NCBI RefSeq assembly: GCF_020537505.1
Contig: NZ_JAJBMO010000007.1
Coordinates: 140,943-204,942 of the forward strand
DNA length: 64,000 bases
Source: Blautia glucerasea
GTDB taxonomy: Bacteria; Bacillota; Clostridia; Lachnospirales; Lachnospiraceae
Direction of reading: 5' to 3'
This document shows positions 26,806 through 35,889 of this stretch, piece after piece. Both the position numbers and the translations under genes were made by a program. The notes below the pieces were generated by a model that was not told the DNA's origin, did no database searches, and saw only the letters and a list, made by a program, of their open reading frames with translations. How positions within the stretch are numbered: the stretch's first letter is position 1; the number at the start of each line of letters is the position of its first letter.

Positions 26806-27357
26806 TTATCCCTCCTGCCCCAACTTCACAAAAATCGGCTCATGTTTCATAGCTGGGATAATTTTTTCCATCATGTCTTTCATGTCAATTTTCAGACTGG
26901 AAGTGTTAATGCAGGGGTGGCAGCCGATGTAAGGCTCTTTCAGAAGGTCTTCATCAATGAGCAGCTGCACATGATTTTCCTTGTCATTCATAAGTCCCAG
27001 CACGCTCACAGAACCTGGTGTGATATCAAGGAATTTTTCCATATAAGTTTCATTTCCGAAAGAAAGTCTGGCAACGCCAAGCTGGGAGGATACTTCTTTT
27101 GTCTTAAACTTCTTGTCGCCTGGCAGAAGCAGCAGATAGAAGTTCGTTTCCTGGCGGTTGCAGAGAAACAGGTTTTTGCAGATTACTGCATCAAGCACTT
27201 TATCCACATCTTTACAAGCTTCAATGGTCATCAGAGTTTCATGGTCAATTCTCTGATAAGGCACCTGAAGTGCATCAAGAAAATCATAAGTACGTATCTC
27301 TTTTTCAAGTCTGCCCGTGGTATCTGCGGGACGTCCGTTTTCAAGCTTTAATTCCAT
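26806..27357 (-). CDS. YbaK/ProX-type aminoacyl-tRNA deacylase domain protein
   Basis: A 183-residue stand-alone editing domain like PrdX/ProXp. It has HETLMTIEACK at the N-terminal substrate pocket, KNLFLCNRQETNFYLLLLPGDKKF and GSVSVLGLMNDKENHVQLLID. Such proteins hydrolyse mischarged Ala- or Cys-tRNA(Pro). A good AAGGAG site precedes the start. It is a single gene in - orientation. Confidence 0.9.
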   Translation of the reverse strand: MELKLENGRPADTTGRLEKEIRTYDFLDALQVPYQRIDHETLMTIEACKDVDKVLDAVICKNLFLCNRQETNFYLLLLPGDKKFKTKEVSSQLGVARLSFGNETYMEKFLDITPGSVSVLGLMNDKENHVQLLIDEDLLKEPYIGCHPCINTSSLKIDMKDMMEKIIPAMKHEPIFVKLGQEG

Positions 27358-27588
27358 GGTGTTCTCCTTATATATTCCCTCACAGGGGCTTTTTTATCAA
27401 ATATCTGGAGAATATTGTAGCATTGAGAGTTTTTCTTGTAAAGTGGAGGATGTTCTCCCACAAATTGTGACGCACATCTTGCAGAAAGCCTTTTCCAAAT
27501 ATATTTCAGGATGGCGATGAATATTTCAGAAAATATATGCATATATAAGTTCGGAGGCGGATATTTGCTTTTTTCCATAGTGCTCCTG

Positions 27589-27617
27589 TTGACAAAAATT
27601 CAAAAAGGCTTTATAAA
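27589..27617 (+). promoter_or_regulatory. sigma-A-type promoter of the TetR gene
   Basis: TTGACA (27589-27594), a 17-base spacer and TATAAA (27612-27617). The leader then passes through a dispersed repeat (27632-27666) before the start at 27739. The rest of the 27358-27738 gap shows nothing else clear. Confidence 0.75.
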
Positions 27618-27738
27618 ATCCTTAGAGCCTGCAGATTATGGGAATGATTTTTCAAACACGCTCTAAAAATTGTACAGACCTTATGTATTGCATGATGCCA
27701 TACTGCAAAATAAATATTATCAGGAGGAGCACATCTGA

Positions 27739-28302
27739 ATGAACAATATCACAAAAAATGCACTGGAAGAGTCTCTGAAGAAATTTCTCCTTCAGAAGCC
27801 TCTGGACAAGATCACAATCAGCGATCTGACTACAGACTGCGGAATCAGCCGAATGGCTTTTTACTATCATTTTAAAGATATTTATGACCTGGTAGAATGG
27901 TCCTGTATTGAGGACGCTTCCCGGGCTTTGCAGGGAAAAAAGACTTACGACACCTGGCAGGAAGGGCTTCAGCAGATTTTTGAGGCTGTTTTGGAAAATA
28001 AACCATTTATCTTGAACGTGTATCGCTCTGTGAAACGAGAGCAGGTGGAAAATTATCTGTACAGCCTGACCTATCAGCTGATCGAAGGAGTGGTAGAAGA
28101 GCAGAGCGAGAATCTGATGGTTACAGAGGAACAGAAGAAATTTATTGCGGATTTTTACAAATACAGTTTCGTAGGTGTCATGCTTGACTGGATCAAGAGA
28201 GGAATGAAGGAAGCCCCAGAAGAAATCGCGAATATGGTCTGCGTGACCATGCATGGAAATGTTGGGAATTCCCTGCGGAATATGGAGAAGGAAGGGCAAT
28301 AA
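27739..28302 (+). CDS. TetR/AcrR-family transcriptional regulator
   Basis: A 187-residue regulator. Residues 8-55 form the TetR helix-turn-helix (KITISDLTTDCGISRMAFYYHF). The rest is an all-helical ligand/dimer domain like the DhaS group (YSFVGVMLDWIKRGMKE). It lies 360 bases upstream of oleate hydratase in the same direction, separated by a terminator. It may sense fatty acids and control that gene, but no operator was identified. Confidence 0.88.
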   Translation: MNNITKNALEESLKKFLLQKPLDKITISDLTTDCGISRMAFYYHFKDIYDLVEWSCIEDASRALQGKKTYDTWQEGLQQIFEAVLENKPFILNVYRSVKREQVENYLYSLTYQLIEGVVEEQSENLMVTEEQKKFIADFYKYSFVGVMLDWIKRGMKEAPEEIANMVCVTMHGNVGNSLRNMEKEGQ

Positions 28303-28400
28303 AGATTAAGTTTATCCGGAAAATAAGGGATAACTATGGCATAGCAGCTTAAATACTGAAAGTGCGGGACATAAAGTTTTCGAAATCAACTTTACAAAGT

Positions 28401-28438
28401 AAGGCGGATGATAAGTTTTTTGTCATCCGTCTTGTTTT
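28401..28438 (+). terminator. terminator of the TetR gene
   Basis: AAGGCGGATGA (28401-28411) pairs with TCATCCGTCTT (28423-28433), followed by GTTTT. Confidence 0.75.
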
Positions 28439-28443
28439 GTAAA

Positions 28444-28472
28444 TTGAGGAAAATTATTTTTTGACGTAGAAT
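28444..28472 (+). promoter_or_regulatory. promoter of the oleate hydratase gene
   Basis: TTGAGG (28444-28449), a 17-base spacer and TAGAAT (28467-28472). This predicts a ~180-base leader that contains the inverted repeat at 28513-28590. Confidence 0.5.
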
Positions 28473-28512
28473 ACACTCAGAAACAGGAAATACTAAATAA
28501 AAGGCAGCAGAA

Positions 28513-28590
28513 TTTCGAATCAGCTAAATAAAAGCTTTTTATCTGAAGGTCAGGAAACAAACCTGAGAGAGCTTAGAAGCTGATTCGAAA
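28513..28590 (+). promoter_or_regulatory. structured 5' leader of oleate hydratase
   Basis: A perfect 13-bp closing stem (TTTCGAATCAGCT, 28513-28525, with AGCTGATTCGAAA, 28578-28590) encloses a TCAGG/CCTGA hairpin (about 28550-28566) and an AAAAGCTTTTT palindrome. It is not followed by a T tract. It could be an RNA control element or mRNA stabiliser; it matches no riboswitch class I recognise. Confidence 0.5.
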
Positions 28591-28661
28591 AGTTAAAACA
28601 AGAATAAACACAGACAGCCGGAAATAATGCAACGGCAAATTTCAGAAAGGTGGTAATTTTT

Positions 28662-30629
28662 ATGTCAAAGAAGAAACATTCCGTATTAGGTATGGCAGCA
28701 CTTGCCGCAGCAGGTGCAGGAGCAGCAGTTCTGGCAAATAAAAGCCGTGAGGAGAAACGGATCACAGAAGCACACGTAGACCCGAATTACCGCAATACAG
28801 AGCGTGGCAAAAACGAGAAAAACAGCAAGGGCATTTATTATACAAACGGTAACTACGAAGCATTCGCCCGCCCGGAGAAACCGGAAGGCGTAGATGACAA
28901 GCACGCATATCTGGTAGGAAGCGGACTTGCTTCCCTGGCAGCAGCCTGCTTCCTGGTAAGAGACGCACAGATGCCTGGTGACCACATCCATATTCTGGAA
29001 GCAATGGACATTGCAGGCGGCGCATGCGACGGTATTTTTGATCCGATGAGAGGATACGTAATGCGAGGCGGCCGTGAGATGGAGAACCACTTCGAATGTC
29101 TCTGGGATCTTTTCCACAGCATTCCATCTCTGGAGAAACCAGGTGCATCTGTACTGGATGAGTACTACTGGCTGAACAAGCACGACCCGAACTACTCCCT
29201 TTGCCGCGCCACTGTAAATCAGGGCAAGGATGCCCACACAGATGGCAAATTCAACCTGAGCCAGAAGGGCTGCATGGAGATCATGAAGCTGTTCTTTACA
29301 AAGGATGAGGATCTTTATGACAAGACCATCGAGGATGTATTCGATGACGAGGTTCTGAATTCCACATTCTGGTTATACTGGAGAACCATGTTTGCATTCG
29401 AAAACTGGCACAGCGCACTGGAGATGAAGCTTTATATCCAGCGTTTTATCCATCATATCGGCGGACTTCCGGATTTCAGTGCTCTGAAATTCACCAAATA
29501 CAATCAGTATGAGTCCCTGATCCTTCCAATGAAGAAATATCTGGAGGATGCAGGTGTTGACTTCCAGTTCAACACAGAGGTTACCAATGTAATCTTCGAT
29601 ATTCACGATGGTAAAAAAGTGGCAACTGCTATTGAGTGCAAGGTAAAGGGTGTTGAGAAGGGAATCCTTCTTACTGAGAATGACTATGTATTTGTTACCA
29701 ACGGAAGCTGTACAGAGGGAACCATCTACGGTGACCAGAACCATGCTCCAAATGGAGATGCTGAGGTTCGTACAAGCGGCTGCTGGAGCCTTTGGAAAAA
29801 TATTGCAAAACAGGATCCGTCCTTCGGACATCCGGAGAAATTCTGTTCTGATATCGCGAAGACTAACTGGGAATCTGCAACTGTTACCACACTGGATGAC
29901 AAGATCATTCCTTATATTACCGACATCTGCAAGCGAGATCCGAAGAGCGGAAAGGTTGTTACCGGCGGTATTGTAAGCTGCCAGGATTCCAGCTGGCTGT
30001 TAAGCTGGACCATCAACCGTCAGGGTCAGTTCAAGGATCAGGACAAAGATAAGGTTTGCGTCTGGGTATATGGTCTTTTCACAGATGTACCTGGCGATTA
30101 TGTAAAGAAACCGATGAAAGAGTGTACCGGTAAGGAAATTACCGAAGAGTGGCTGTACCACATGGGTGTACCGGCTGATCAGATCGAGGATCTGGCTGAA
30201 AACAGCGCAGTCTGCGTACCGACCATGATGCCATACATCACTGCATTCTTCATGCCAAGAGCCAAAGGCGACAGACCGGACGTTATCCCGGATGGCTGCG
30301 TGAACTTCGCATTCCTTGGCCAGTTCGCTGAGACTCCAAGAGACACTATATTCACCACAGAATATTCTGTTCGTACCGCAATGGAAGCAGTATACGGACT
30401 TATGGGCGTAGACCGTGGCGTTCCGGAAGTATGGGGCAGCGTTTATGACGTACGAGAACTCCTCGATGCCAGCGTAAAACTTATGGATGGCCGTTCACCA
30501 CTTGAAATCGAGCTTCCTGGACCGCTGAATCTGGTGAAAAAACCTCTGCTGAAAGCAATTAAGGGAACATTAGTGGAGAAGGTACTGAGAGACCATGATG
30601 TGATTAAGGATTATATGGTTGAGAAATAA
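28662..30629 (+). CDS. ohyA: oleate hydratase with N-terminal hydrophobic extension
   Basis: A 655-residue FAD-dependent fatty-acid double-bond hydratase (10-hydroxystearate from oleate). FAD-binding motif AYLVGSGLASLAAA begins near residue 85. The catalytic region has MRGGREMENHFECLWDLFHSIPSLE, and further family blocks are WRTMFAFENWHSALEMKLY and CVNFAFLGQFAE. The ATG at 28662 has AAAGGTGG upstream; a GTG at 28650 would destroy that spacing. Residues ~7-26 are Ala/Gly-rich and hydrophobic and could anchor the enzyme to the membrane, unlike classic soluble homologues. Confidence 0.95.
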   Translation: MSKKKHSVLGMAALAAAGAGAAVLANKSREEKRITEAHVDPNYRNTERGKNEKNSKGIYYTNGNYEAFARPEKPEGVDDKHAYLVGSGLASLAAACFLVRDAQMPGDHIHILEAMDIAGGACDGIFDPMRGYVMRGGREMENHFECLWDLFHSIPSLEKPGASVLDEYYWLNKHDPNYSLCRATVNQGKDAHTDGKFNLSQKGCMEIMKLFFTKDEDLYDKTIEDVFDDEVLNSTFWLYWRTMFAFENWHSALEMKLYIQRFIHHIGGLPDFSALKFTKYNQYESLILPMKKYLEDAGVDFQFNTEVTNVIFDIHDGKKVATAIECKVKGVEKGILLTENDYVFVTNGSCTEGTIYGDQNHAPNGDAEVRTSGCWSLWKNIAKQDPSFGHPEKFCSDIAKTNWESATVTTLDDKIIPYITDICKRDPKSGKVVTGGIVSCQDSSWLLSWTINRQGQFKDQDKDKVCVWVYGLFTDVPGDYVKKPMKECTGKEITEEWLYHMGVPADQIEDLAENSAVCVPTMMPYITAFFMPRAKGDRPDVIPDGCVNFAFLGQFAETPRDTIFTTEYSVRTAMEAVYGLMGVDRGVPEVWGSVYDVRELLDASVKLMDGRSPLEIELPGPLNLVKKPLLKAIKGTLVEKVLRDHDVIKDYMVEK

Positions 30630-30664
30630 GCGGTAGTAAAAATTTATATATGTTGAAACATGCG

Positions 30665-30694
30665 AAGAGTCGGAGTGATCCGGCTCTTTGTTTT
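30665..30694 (+). terminator. terminator of ohyA (repeat-family hairpin, copy 1)
   Basis: AAGAGTCGGA (30665-30674) pairs with TCCGGCTCTT (30679-30688), then TTGTTTT. Nearly the same hairpin follows the Rpn-type and GH42 genes. Confidence 0.85.
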
Positions 30695-30707
30695 GCTCAG
30701 TTTTTAA

Positions 30708-30755
30708 GATACCAGGATTGTGGGAGTGCAACGCACGAAACAATCCGTAGGTATC
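30708..30755. repeat. REP-like cruciform element
   Basis: Nested inverted repeats: GATACC/GGTATC outside, GGATTGT/ACAATCC in the middle and GTGC/GCAC inside. A partial relative sharing GAAACAATCCGTA lies after the ytfQ-like gene near 22835. A second small GTCGG/CCGAC inverted repeat follows at about 30759-30780. Confidence 0.6.
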
Positions 30756-30870
30756 ATAGTCGGGGGCTTTTGACACCGACATCTTTTTAATTGATATAAC
30801 AAATGAAAATAATCATAAAAACAATTGAAAATTGAAAAAATATGTGTAAAACAATCATAAAAAAATACGA

Positions 30871-30899
30871 TTGTTTTCTTGCACATTTTTGCATATAAT
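30871..30899 (+). promoter_or_regulatory. promoter of the GNAT gene
   Basis: TTGTTT (30871-30876), a 17-base spacer and a perfect TATAAT (30894-30899), 85 bases before the start codon. The surrounding sequence is strongly A+T-rich. Confidence 0.7.
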
Positions 30900-30984
30900 T
30901 TTTGCAAAATGATAGTGCCTTTTTAATTAAAGCACCCTCAGTAACAACAAATGAAACGATAAAGTGAAATTGAGGAGAACTATT

Positions 30985-31482
30985 ATGGAAAACAAAATTA
31001 TCGTAAGAAAATACGAGGAAAAAGATCTTCCAGCTATGATCCGCATCTGGAATGAGGTTGTGGAAGATGGCGTGGCATTTCCACAGGAAGAATGTCTGGA
31101 TGAGAAAACCGGCGCGGAGTTTTTCGCAGCGCAGACTTATACGGCGGTAGCCGAGAACAGGGAGAACGGACAGGTCTTGGGATTATATATTCTTCATCCG
31201 AACAATGTAGGCCGCTGCGGACACATCTGCAACGCCAGCTACGCCGTATCTCGCGGTAGCCGCGGACTTCATATTGGAGAAAAGCTGGTAAAAGATTGCG
31301 TAGCCCAGGGAAAAGTGCATGGTTTCCGTGTACTGCAGTTTAACGCAGTTGTGGCGAGCAATGTTCATGCAAGACATCTTTATGAGAGAGTTGGATTTCG
31401 CCAGCTGGGTGTGATTCCGGGAGGGTTCAGGCTGAAAAATGGGGAGTATGAGGATATCTGTCCGTATTATATTGAACTATGA
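30985..31482 (+). CDS. GNAT-family N-acetyltransferase
   Basis: A 165-residue acetyl-CoA-dependent acetyltransferase. The N-terminal KYEEKDLPAMIRIWNEVV, the mid-protein acetyl-CoA loop YAVSRGSRGLHIGEKLV and the C-terminal ASNVHARHLYERVGFRQLG are typical of GNAT enzymes. The start at 30985 follows GAGGAG; an opening at 30964 has none. The acceptor is unknown. Monocistronic. Confidence 0.88.
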   Translation: MENKIIVRKYEEKDLPAMIRIWNEVVEDGVAFPQEECLDEKTGAEFFAAQTYTAVAENRENGQVLGLYILHPNNVGRCGHICNASYAVSRGSRGLHIGEKLVKDCVAQGKVHGFRVLQFNAVVASNVHARHLYERVGFRQLGVIPGGFRLKNGEYEDICPYYIEL

Positions 31483-31806
31483 TAAAATATAAGTCTATAT
31501 TGTTATTAGATAGTGCGTATAATCGTATGTAATATATAATTTTGTGTTATTTTGTTATAGAATTAGTGTTGCTGCTAAAAAAATATAAAATTATGAAAAG
31601 TTTATAAAAATGGAAATTAGTATAGTAATTTCGAGAGTGATTTGATAAACTATAAGAAATAAAGGCAGAGAGAAGGTGGCGTGGACTGAAGTTTATTTCC
31701 CACATAAGATAAAATGAAAAGATTTTTTTCAAAAATAAAAATACAGTCAGAAGAAATACCAAAGTACATGAGATGACTATACTGAATCTAAAGAAGGGAA
31801 ATGCTC
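31483..31806. other. A+T-rich gap with no identified feature
   Basis: About 320 bases, strongly A+T-rich with several TATAAT-like strings but no -35/-10 pair I would defend. No inverted repeat with a T tract and no coding frame of note. Confidence 0.5.
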
Positions 31807-32643
31807 ATGTCAAACATAAAACATGAAGACGCGATCATGAAAATGGGTTTTCGGTATTTTCGTGATCAGATACTGAAGATGCTGGGAATTGATTACGACT
31901 ATGTGGATATCGGACCTACAGAGCTTGTGGAATTAACCATTCATTCCATGTTTATGGATTTTACGTTTCTGACGATAGAAGATTTTTATATCCATGTGGA
32001 GTTTCAGACCACGGATTCCGGGGAAGATGATCTGAGAAGATTCCATGCATATGAAGCTGTTTTTTCTCATGAAACAGGGAAAAAGGTGCTTACATATGTG
32101 ATTTATTCTGGCGGCATTAAAAATGCCAGAGATACATTGGATTGTGGAACTTACTCATACAAAATATCTCCTATATTTTTGACACAGAAGAGCGCGGATG
32201 AAGTTTTTCACTATTTGCAGGAAAAGAGCAGAAAGGGAGAAGGCTTTACAGATGAGGACTATGCGAAGCTGTCCTTAACACCATTGATGAGCAGCGGACA
32301 AGGCAGGAAAGATACAATAAAAACAGCGATATTGCTTGCAAAACAGGATACCAGAGTAACCGCAGAAAAGACCGTAGCAATATTATATACAATGGCGGAT
32401 AAGTTTTTGCAGGGAAGTGATTTGGAAGAGATAAAGGAGGTTGTGGCGATGACAAGATTAGGTCAGATGATTTATGATGATGGATTGAAGGTTGGTGAAG
32501 AGAAAGGTAGAGAAGAAGGTAGAGCCAGAATGACTGCTTTAACGAAAACATTGTTGGCTTCTGGTCGAATGGCTGACTTACAACTTGCGTTGGATGATCC
32601 AGGATATTGTGAAAAGTTGATGGAAGAATACGGAATAAAATAA
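31807..32643 (+). CDS. Rpn/PD-(D/E)XK nuclease family transposase-like protein
   Basis: A 278-residue protein of the RpnA-E / PDDEXK family, linked in Escherichia coli to RecA-independent recombination and DNA breakage. The nuclease core is in MDFTFLTIEDFYIHVEFQTTD (family D and E-x-Q), followed by DLRRFHAYEAVF. The C-terminus has the family's charged EEKGREEGRARM helix. The ATG at 31807 suits the GAAGGGAA at 31793-31800 better than the ATG at 31801. Such genes are patchy and often mobile. Confidence 0.82.
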   Translation: MSNIKHEDAIMKMGFRYFRDQILKMLGIDYDYVDIGPTELVELTIHSMFMDFTFLTIEDFYIHVEFQTTDSGEDDLRRFHAYEAVFSHETGKKVLTYVIYSGGIKNARDTLDCGTYSYKISPIFLTQKSADEVFHYLQEKSRKGEGFTDEDYAKLSLTPLMSSGQGRKDTIKTAILLAKQDTRVTAEKTVAILYTMADKFLQGSDLEEIKEVVAMTRLGQMIYDDGLKVGEEKGREEGRARMTALTKTLLASGRMADLQLALDDPGYCEKLMEEYGIK

Positions 32644-32660
32644 AGTGAATTAAAGTAAGC

Positions 32661-32690
32661 GAAAAGTCGGAGAATTCTGGCTCTTTGTTT
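32661..32690 (+). terminator. terminator after Rpn-type gene (repeat-family hairpin, copy 2)
   Basis: AAAGTCGGAGAA...TTCTGGCTCTTTGTTT, close in sequence to the hairpins at 30665 and 34833. It lies 18 bases after the stop. Confidence 0.7.
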
Positions 32691-32720
32691 CAAAAGAAAT
32701 GAATTAAAAAGGAGCAGAAT

Positions 32721-34778
32721 ATGAGAAAACCACAAAATTTTCAATGGAAAGAAATGACCATGGGAACCTGTTATTATCCGGAGCATTGGAGTAGAGAACT
32801 GTGGCAGGATGATTTACAGAGAATGAAGGCGGCAGGGATTACCGTGATCCGTGTGGCAGAGTTTGGCTGGAACAAAGTGGAGCCGGAAGAGGGCGTTTTT
32901 ACCTTTGATTTCTGGGATGAATTTCTGGAGTTATGTAAACAGGAAGAAATGCAGGTGATTTTTGGAACACCTACAGCTACACCGCCAGCATGGCTTACGG
33001 AAAAATACCCGGAAGTTTTAAATTGCCGTCAGGATGGAGTTCCCTATCGTCATGGAGCCAGAAGACATTATAATTACAATTCACCAAAATATAGAGAATT
33101 ATCTGCAAGGATCGTAGAAAAGCTGGCGCAGCATTACGGCAAACATCCGGCGATTGTGGGGTGGCAGATTGACAATGAGCTGAATTGTGAGGTGGATGAA
33201 TTTTATTCAGAGGCAGATTCAGTTGCTTTTCGAACTTTTCTTAAAGCGAAATATAAAACTTTGGATAATCTCAATGAGGCATGGGGAACTGTTTTCTGGA
33301 ATCAGACCTATACGGACTGGGAGCAGATTTATGTTCCGCGACCGGTGTTAAATAATGGTTACAATCCACATCTCAGGCTGGATTATTATCGCTTCATTTC
33401 AGAAAGTACAATTTCTTTCTGTAAAATGCAGGCAGAAATAATCTCGAAGTATAAGAAAGCCGGAGACTATATCACCACAAATGGTATGTTCTGGAATCTG
33501 GATAATCACAAGATGGCAGAGGAATGCCTAGATGTTTATACATATGATTCCTATCCAAGCTTTGCATTTGGGTTGAACAGAGATCCGAAGACCGCGAAAG
33601 ACCTGAATGACCGTCATTGGAGTAAAAATCTAACGGAAGTACGTTCCATATGTCCTCATTTTGGTATTATGGAGCAGCAGTCCGGGGCAGGTGGATGGAC
33701 TACAAGAATGGAAGGTCCGGCACCAAGACCTGGTCAGCTTACACTTTGGGCAATGCAGAGTGTAGCCCATGGCGCAGATTATATTTCTTTTTTCAGGTGG
33801 AGAACCTGTACTTTTAGTACAGAAATGTACTGGCATGGAATTTTGGATTATGACAATCGGGATAACCGTAAGCTGGCAGAGGTAAAAGACTTTTATAATA
33901 AATTAAAGTGTCTGGATGAAGTTTGCGGAGCGGGTTATACAGCTGCGTTTGGAGTATTAAAAGACTACGACAATATGTGGGATACTAATGTAGATGTATG
34001 GCATAAAAGGGTGGAAGCGCAGAGCTCAGAAGAAATCTTCATTGCTTCTGAAATTTATCACACCCCATATAATACATTATATCTGAACGAGGAGACAGAT
34101 ATAAAGGAATTGCAGAAATATCCGATGCTCATCTATGCACATCCTGTTATCATGACGGGAAAAAGAGCTGCTTTACTTAAAGAATATGTAGCAAATGGCG
34201 GAATCCTGATCATAGGCTGCCGTTCCGGATATAAGCAGGAAAATGGCAAATGTGTTATGCTTCCGCAGCCCGGACTTTTGCAGAAAATTACTGGTTCAGA
34301 TGTTAGAGATTTTACATTCACAAGTCCAGCAGAGCCGTCTGTCATCGCCAACTGGGACGGTCAGACGATTGACATGCCAATATTTAACGACATTATGGAG
34401 CCTGCAGAGGAGGGAGAAACTCTGGCTTTCTACGACAATAGCTATTACGCAGGAAAACCAGCCGTAATCAGAAAGAATACAGGAAAGGGATATGCAATTC
34501 ATTTTGGCAGTACTTTTTCCAGAGAAAACATGAAGGTGCTGTTAGAATACACAGGAATTCTGGAACCATTCCAGGCTATGCTTGAAGCTCCACAGGAGGT
34601 GGAAGTCATTCAGCGTGTGAAAGGAAATAAGAAATACTTCTTTGTCCTGAACTATATGGGTTCAGAACAAAAAATTGTGCTGAAAAAGCAGATGCGGTCC
34701 TTATATGATAATGTAATTGCAAATGGTGAAATTTGCATGAAACCGTATGAGACAATAGTTTATGAAGTTTTGGAATGA
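32721..34778 (+). CDS. GH42 beta-galactosidase
   Basis: A 685-residue cytoplasmic GH42 enzyme. The TIM barrel starts with MGTCYYPEHW and VIRVAEFGWNKVEP. Acid/base E153 lies in WQIDNELNCE and the nucleophile is E318 in GIMEQQSG. The trimerisation domain (about 395-600) and a small C-terminal beta domain complete the usual architecture. GH42 enzymes release beta-D-galactose (or arabinose) from oligosaccharides. AAAGGAG precedes the start. No transporter gene is in this transcript, so it may serve importers elsewhere. Confidence 0.95.
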   Translation: MRKPQNFQWKEMTMGTCYYPEHWSRELWQDDLQRMKAAGITVIRVAEFGWNKVEPEEGVFTFDFWDEFLELCKQEEMQVIFGTPTATPPAWLTEKYPEVLNCRQDGVPYRHGARRHYNYNSPKYRELSARIVEKLAQHYGKHPAIVGWQIDNELNCEVDEFYSEADSVAFRTFLKAKYKTLDNLNEAWGTVFWNQTYTDWEQIYVPRPVLNNGYNPHLRLDYYRFISESTISFCKMQAEIISKYKKAGDYITTNGMFWNLDNHKMAEECLDVYTYDSYPSFAFGLNRDPKTAKDLNDRHWSKNLTEVRSICPHFGIMEQQSGAGGWTTRMEGPAPRPGQLTLWAMQSVAHGADYISFFRWRTCTFSTEMYWHGILDYDNRDNRKLAEVKDFYNKLKCLDEVCGAGYTAAFGVLKDYDNMWDTNVDVWHKRVEAQSSEEIFIASEIYHTPYNTLYLNEETDIKELQKYPMLIYAHPVIMTGKRAALLKEYVANGGILIIGCRSGYKQENGKCVMLPQPGLLQKITGSDVRDFTFTSPAEPSVIANWDGQTIDMPIFNDIMEPAEEGETLAFYDNSYYAGKPAVIRKNTGKGYAIHFGSTFSRENMKVLLEYTGILEPFQAMLEAPQEVEVIQRVKGNKKYFFVLNYMGSEQKIVLKKQMRSLYDNVIANGEICMKPYETIVYEVLE

Positions 34779-34832
34779 AACAGGAAAATGTTTTTGAAAA
34801 TTTGAAATTAAATAAATCAGAAATAGTTAAAC

Positions 34833-34866
34833 GAAGAGTCGGAGAAATCCGGCTCTTTGTTGTTTA
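34833..34866 (+). terminator. terminator of GH42 gene (repeat-family hairpin, copy 3)
   Basis: GAAGAGTCGGA pairs with TCCGGCTCTTTG, followed by TTGTTT. Third member of the local look-alike terminator family. Confidence 0.8.
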
Positions 34867-34993
34867 TAAGGTAGTGAGCCAAATTCATAGAACGCGTTTG
34901 ATTTCAGTTTCTTTAAACGCGCCATGGCTAGGTTATGGATAAAATAGGTTAATTCAACAGAAAAACAAGTAAACCATAAGTAGTATTCAGAAA

Positions 34994-35637
34994 GTGACAG
35001 ATTACGATGAGTACAATCTGTATCGCATGGATGTGGAATATGATTATGATCTGGATCAGCTGATCGAATACGGCATAACAGATAACCAGAGCTTTGTTGA
35101 TGCCATTGTGAAAGAGGCACTTCCTATCTTGCCAGTACATATTAAAGCACCGGACTTTGGCTGCAGTGCTTTTACCCTGCAGGAAGCAGACGGAAATGTG
35201 CTGATGGGAAGAAACTATGATTTCAAACGGGATACTTCCGCAATGCTGGTTTACTGTGAACCGAAGGGGATACAAATCCGTGGCTTTTGCAGCATTGGAC
35301 AATATCTCAGCAAATATTCCGGATGCGAGTATGAAGAAAAAGCTTGCCACATTAACAGCACCATTTATCTGCCTGGATGGTATGAATGAAAAAGGGGTAT
35401 CAATTGCAGTCCTTACTTTGGACAGCGAACCGCTTCACCAGAATACAGGCAAGCCGGTGATCGGAACTACGCTTGTGATCCGTTTGATTCTGGACCGCGC
35501 GGCAACTACAGAAGAAGCCGTAGAGCTTCTGAACCAGTATGACATGTTTGCTACAAGCGGCAGAGATCGCCCTTCGGAGAAACTGGGATGATGTGATCGG
35601 ATATAATCTGAAGGATAACACGATTACATTAAAATAA
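34994..35637 (+). pseudogene. broken choloylglycine-hydrolase-family (linear amide hydrolase) gene
   Basis: Three frames together spell a choloylglycine-hydrolase-like protein. The first (to about 35265) has GCSAFTLQEADGNVLMGRNYDF. A +1 shift at a GGGG run (35266-35269) leads into GYKSVAFAALDN...LDGMNEKGVSIAVL. After FATSGRD (about 35568) some 130 residues are missing, and a third frame gives the C-terminal DDVIGYNLKDNTITLK. The N-terminus, including the expected nucleophilic cysteine region, is also not intact. Functional bile-salt or acyl-homoserine-lactone hydrolysis is therefore unlikely. Confidence 0.8.
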
Positions 35638-35721
35638 TAACATAGAGCCGTTTTCAAACATGATCCGGTAGTCTTAAAGTAAGAGAAAGACATGCTCTAG
35701 CAGTTCAATATAAGGTTTTTA

Positions 35722-35768
35722 ATGCCTCGCCAAAGGAAAATTCATCATTTCCCCTGGCGGGGCATTTT
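35722..35768. terminator. bidirectional terminator hairpin
   Basis: ATGCCTCGCCA (35722-35732) pairs with TGGCGGGGCAT (35755-35765); the inner bases GGAAA/TTTCC also pair. T runs lie on both sides. Confidence 0.75.
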
Positions 35769-35889
35769 GATTATTTGAAATATTAATCTCGTTACGGCGT
35801 TGACTGGAATGTTAGTTAAATTTGTCTATAAATTCAAAGCAATATATCAACTTAGTCTGAAAAATAACGCTTTAACACGTTAATTTTAA

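Noticed and set aside
26791..27351. 186-codon open frame on the + strand
   Set aside because: Antisense to the YbaK-type gene, which has a good start site and clear family motifs.
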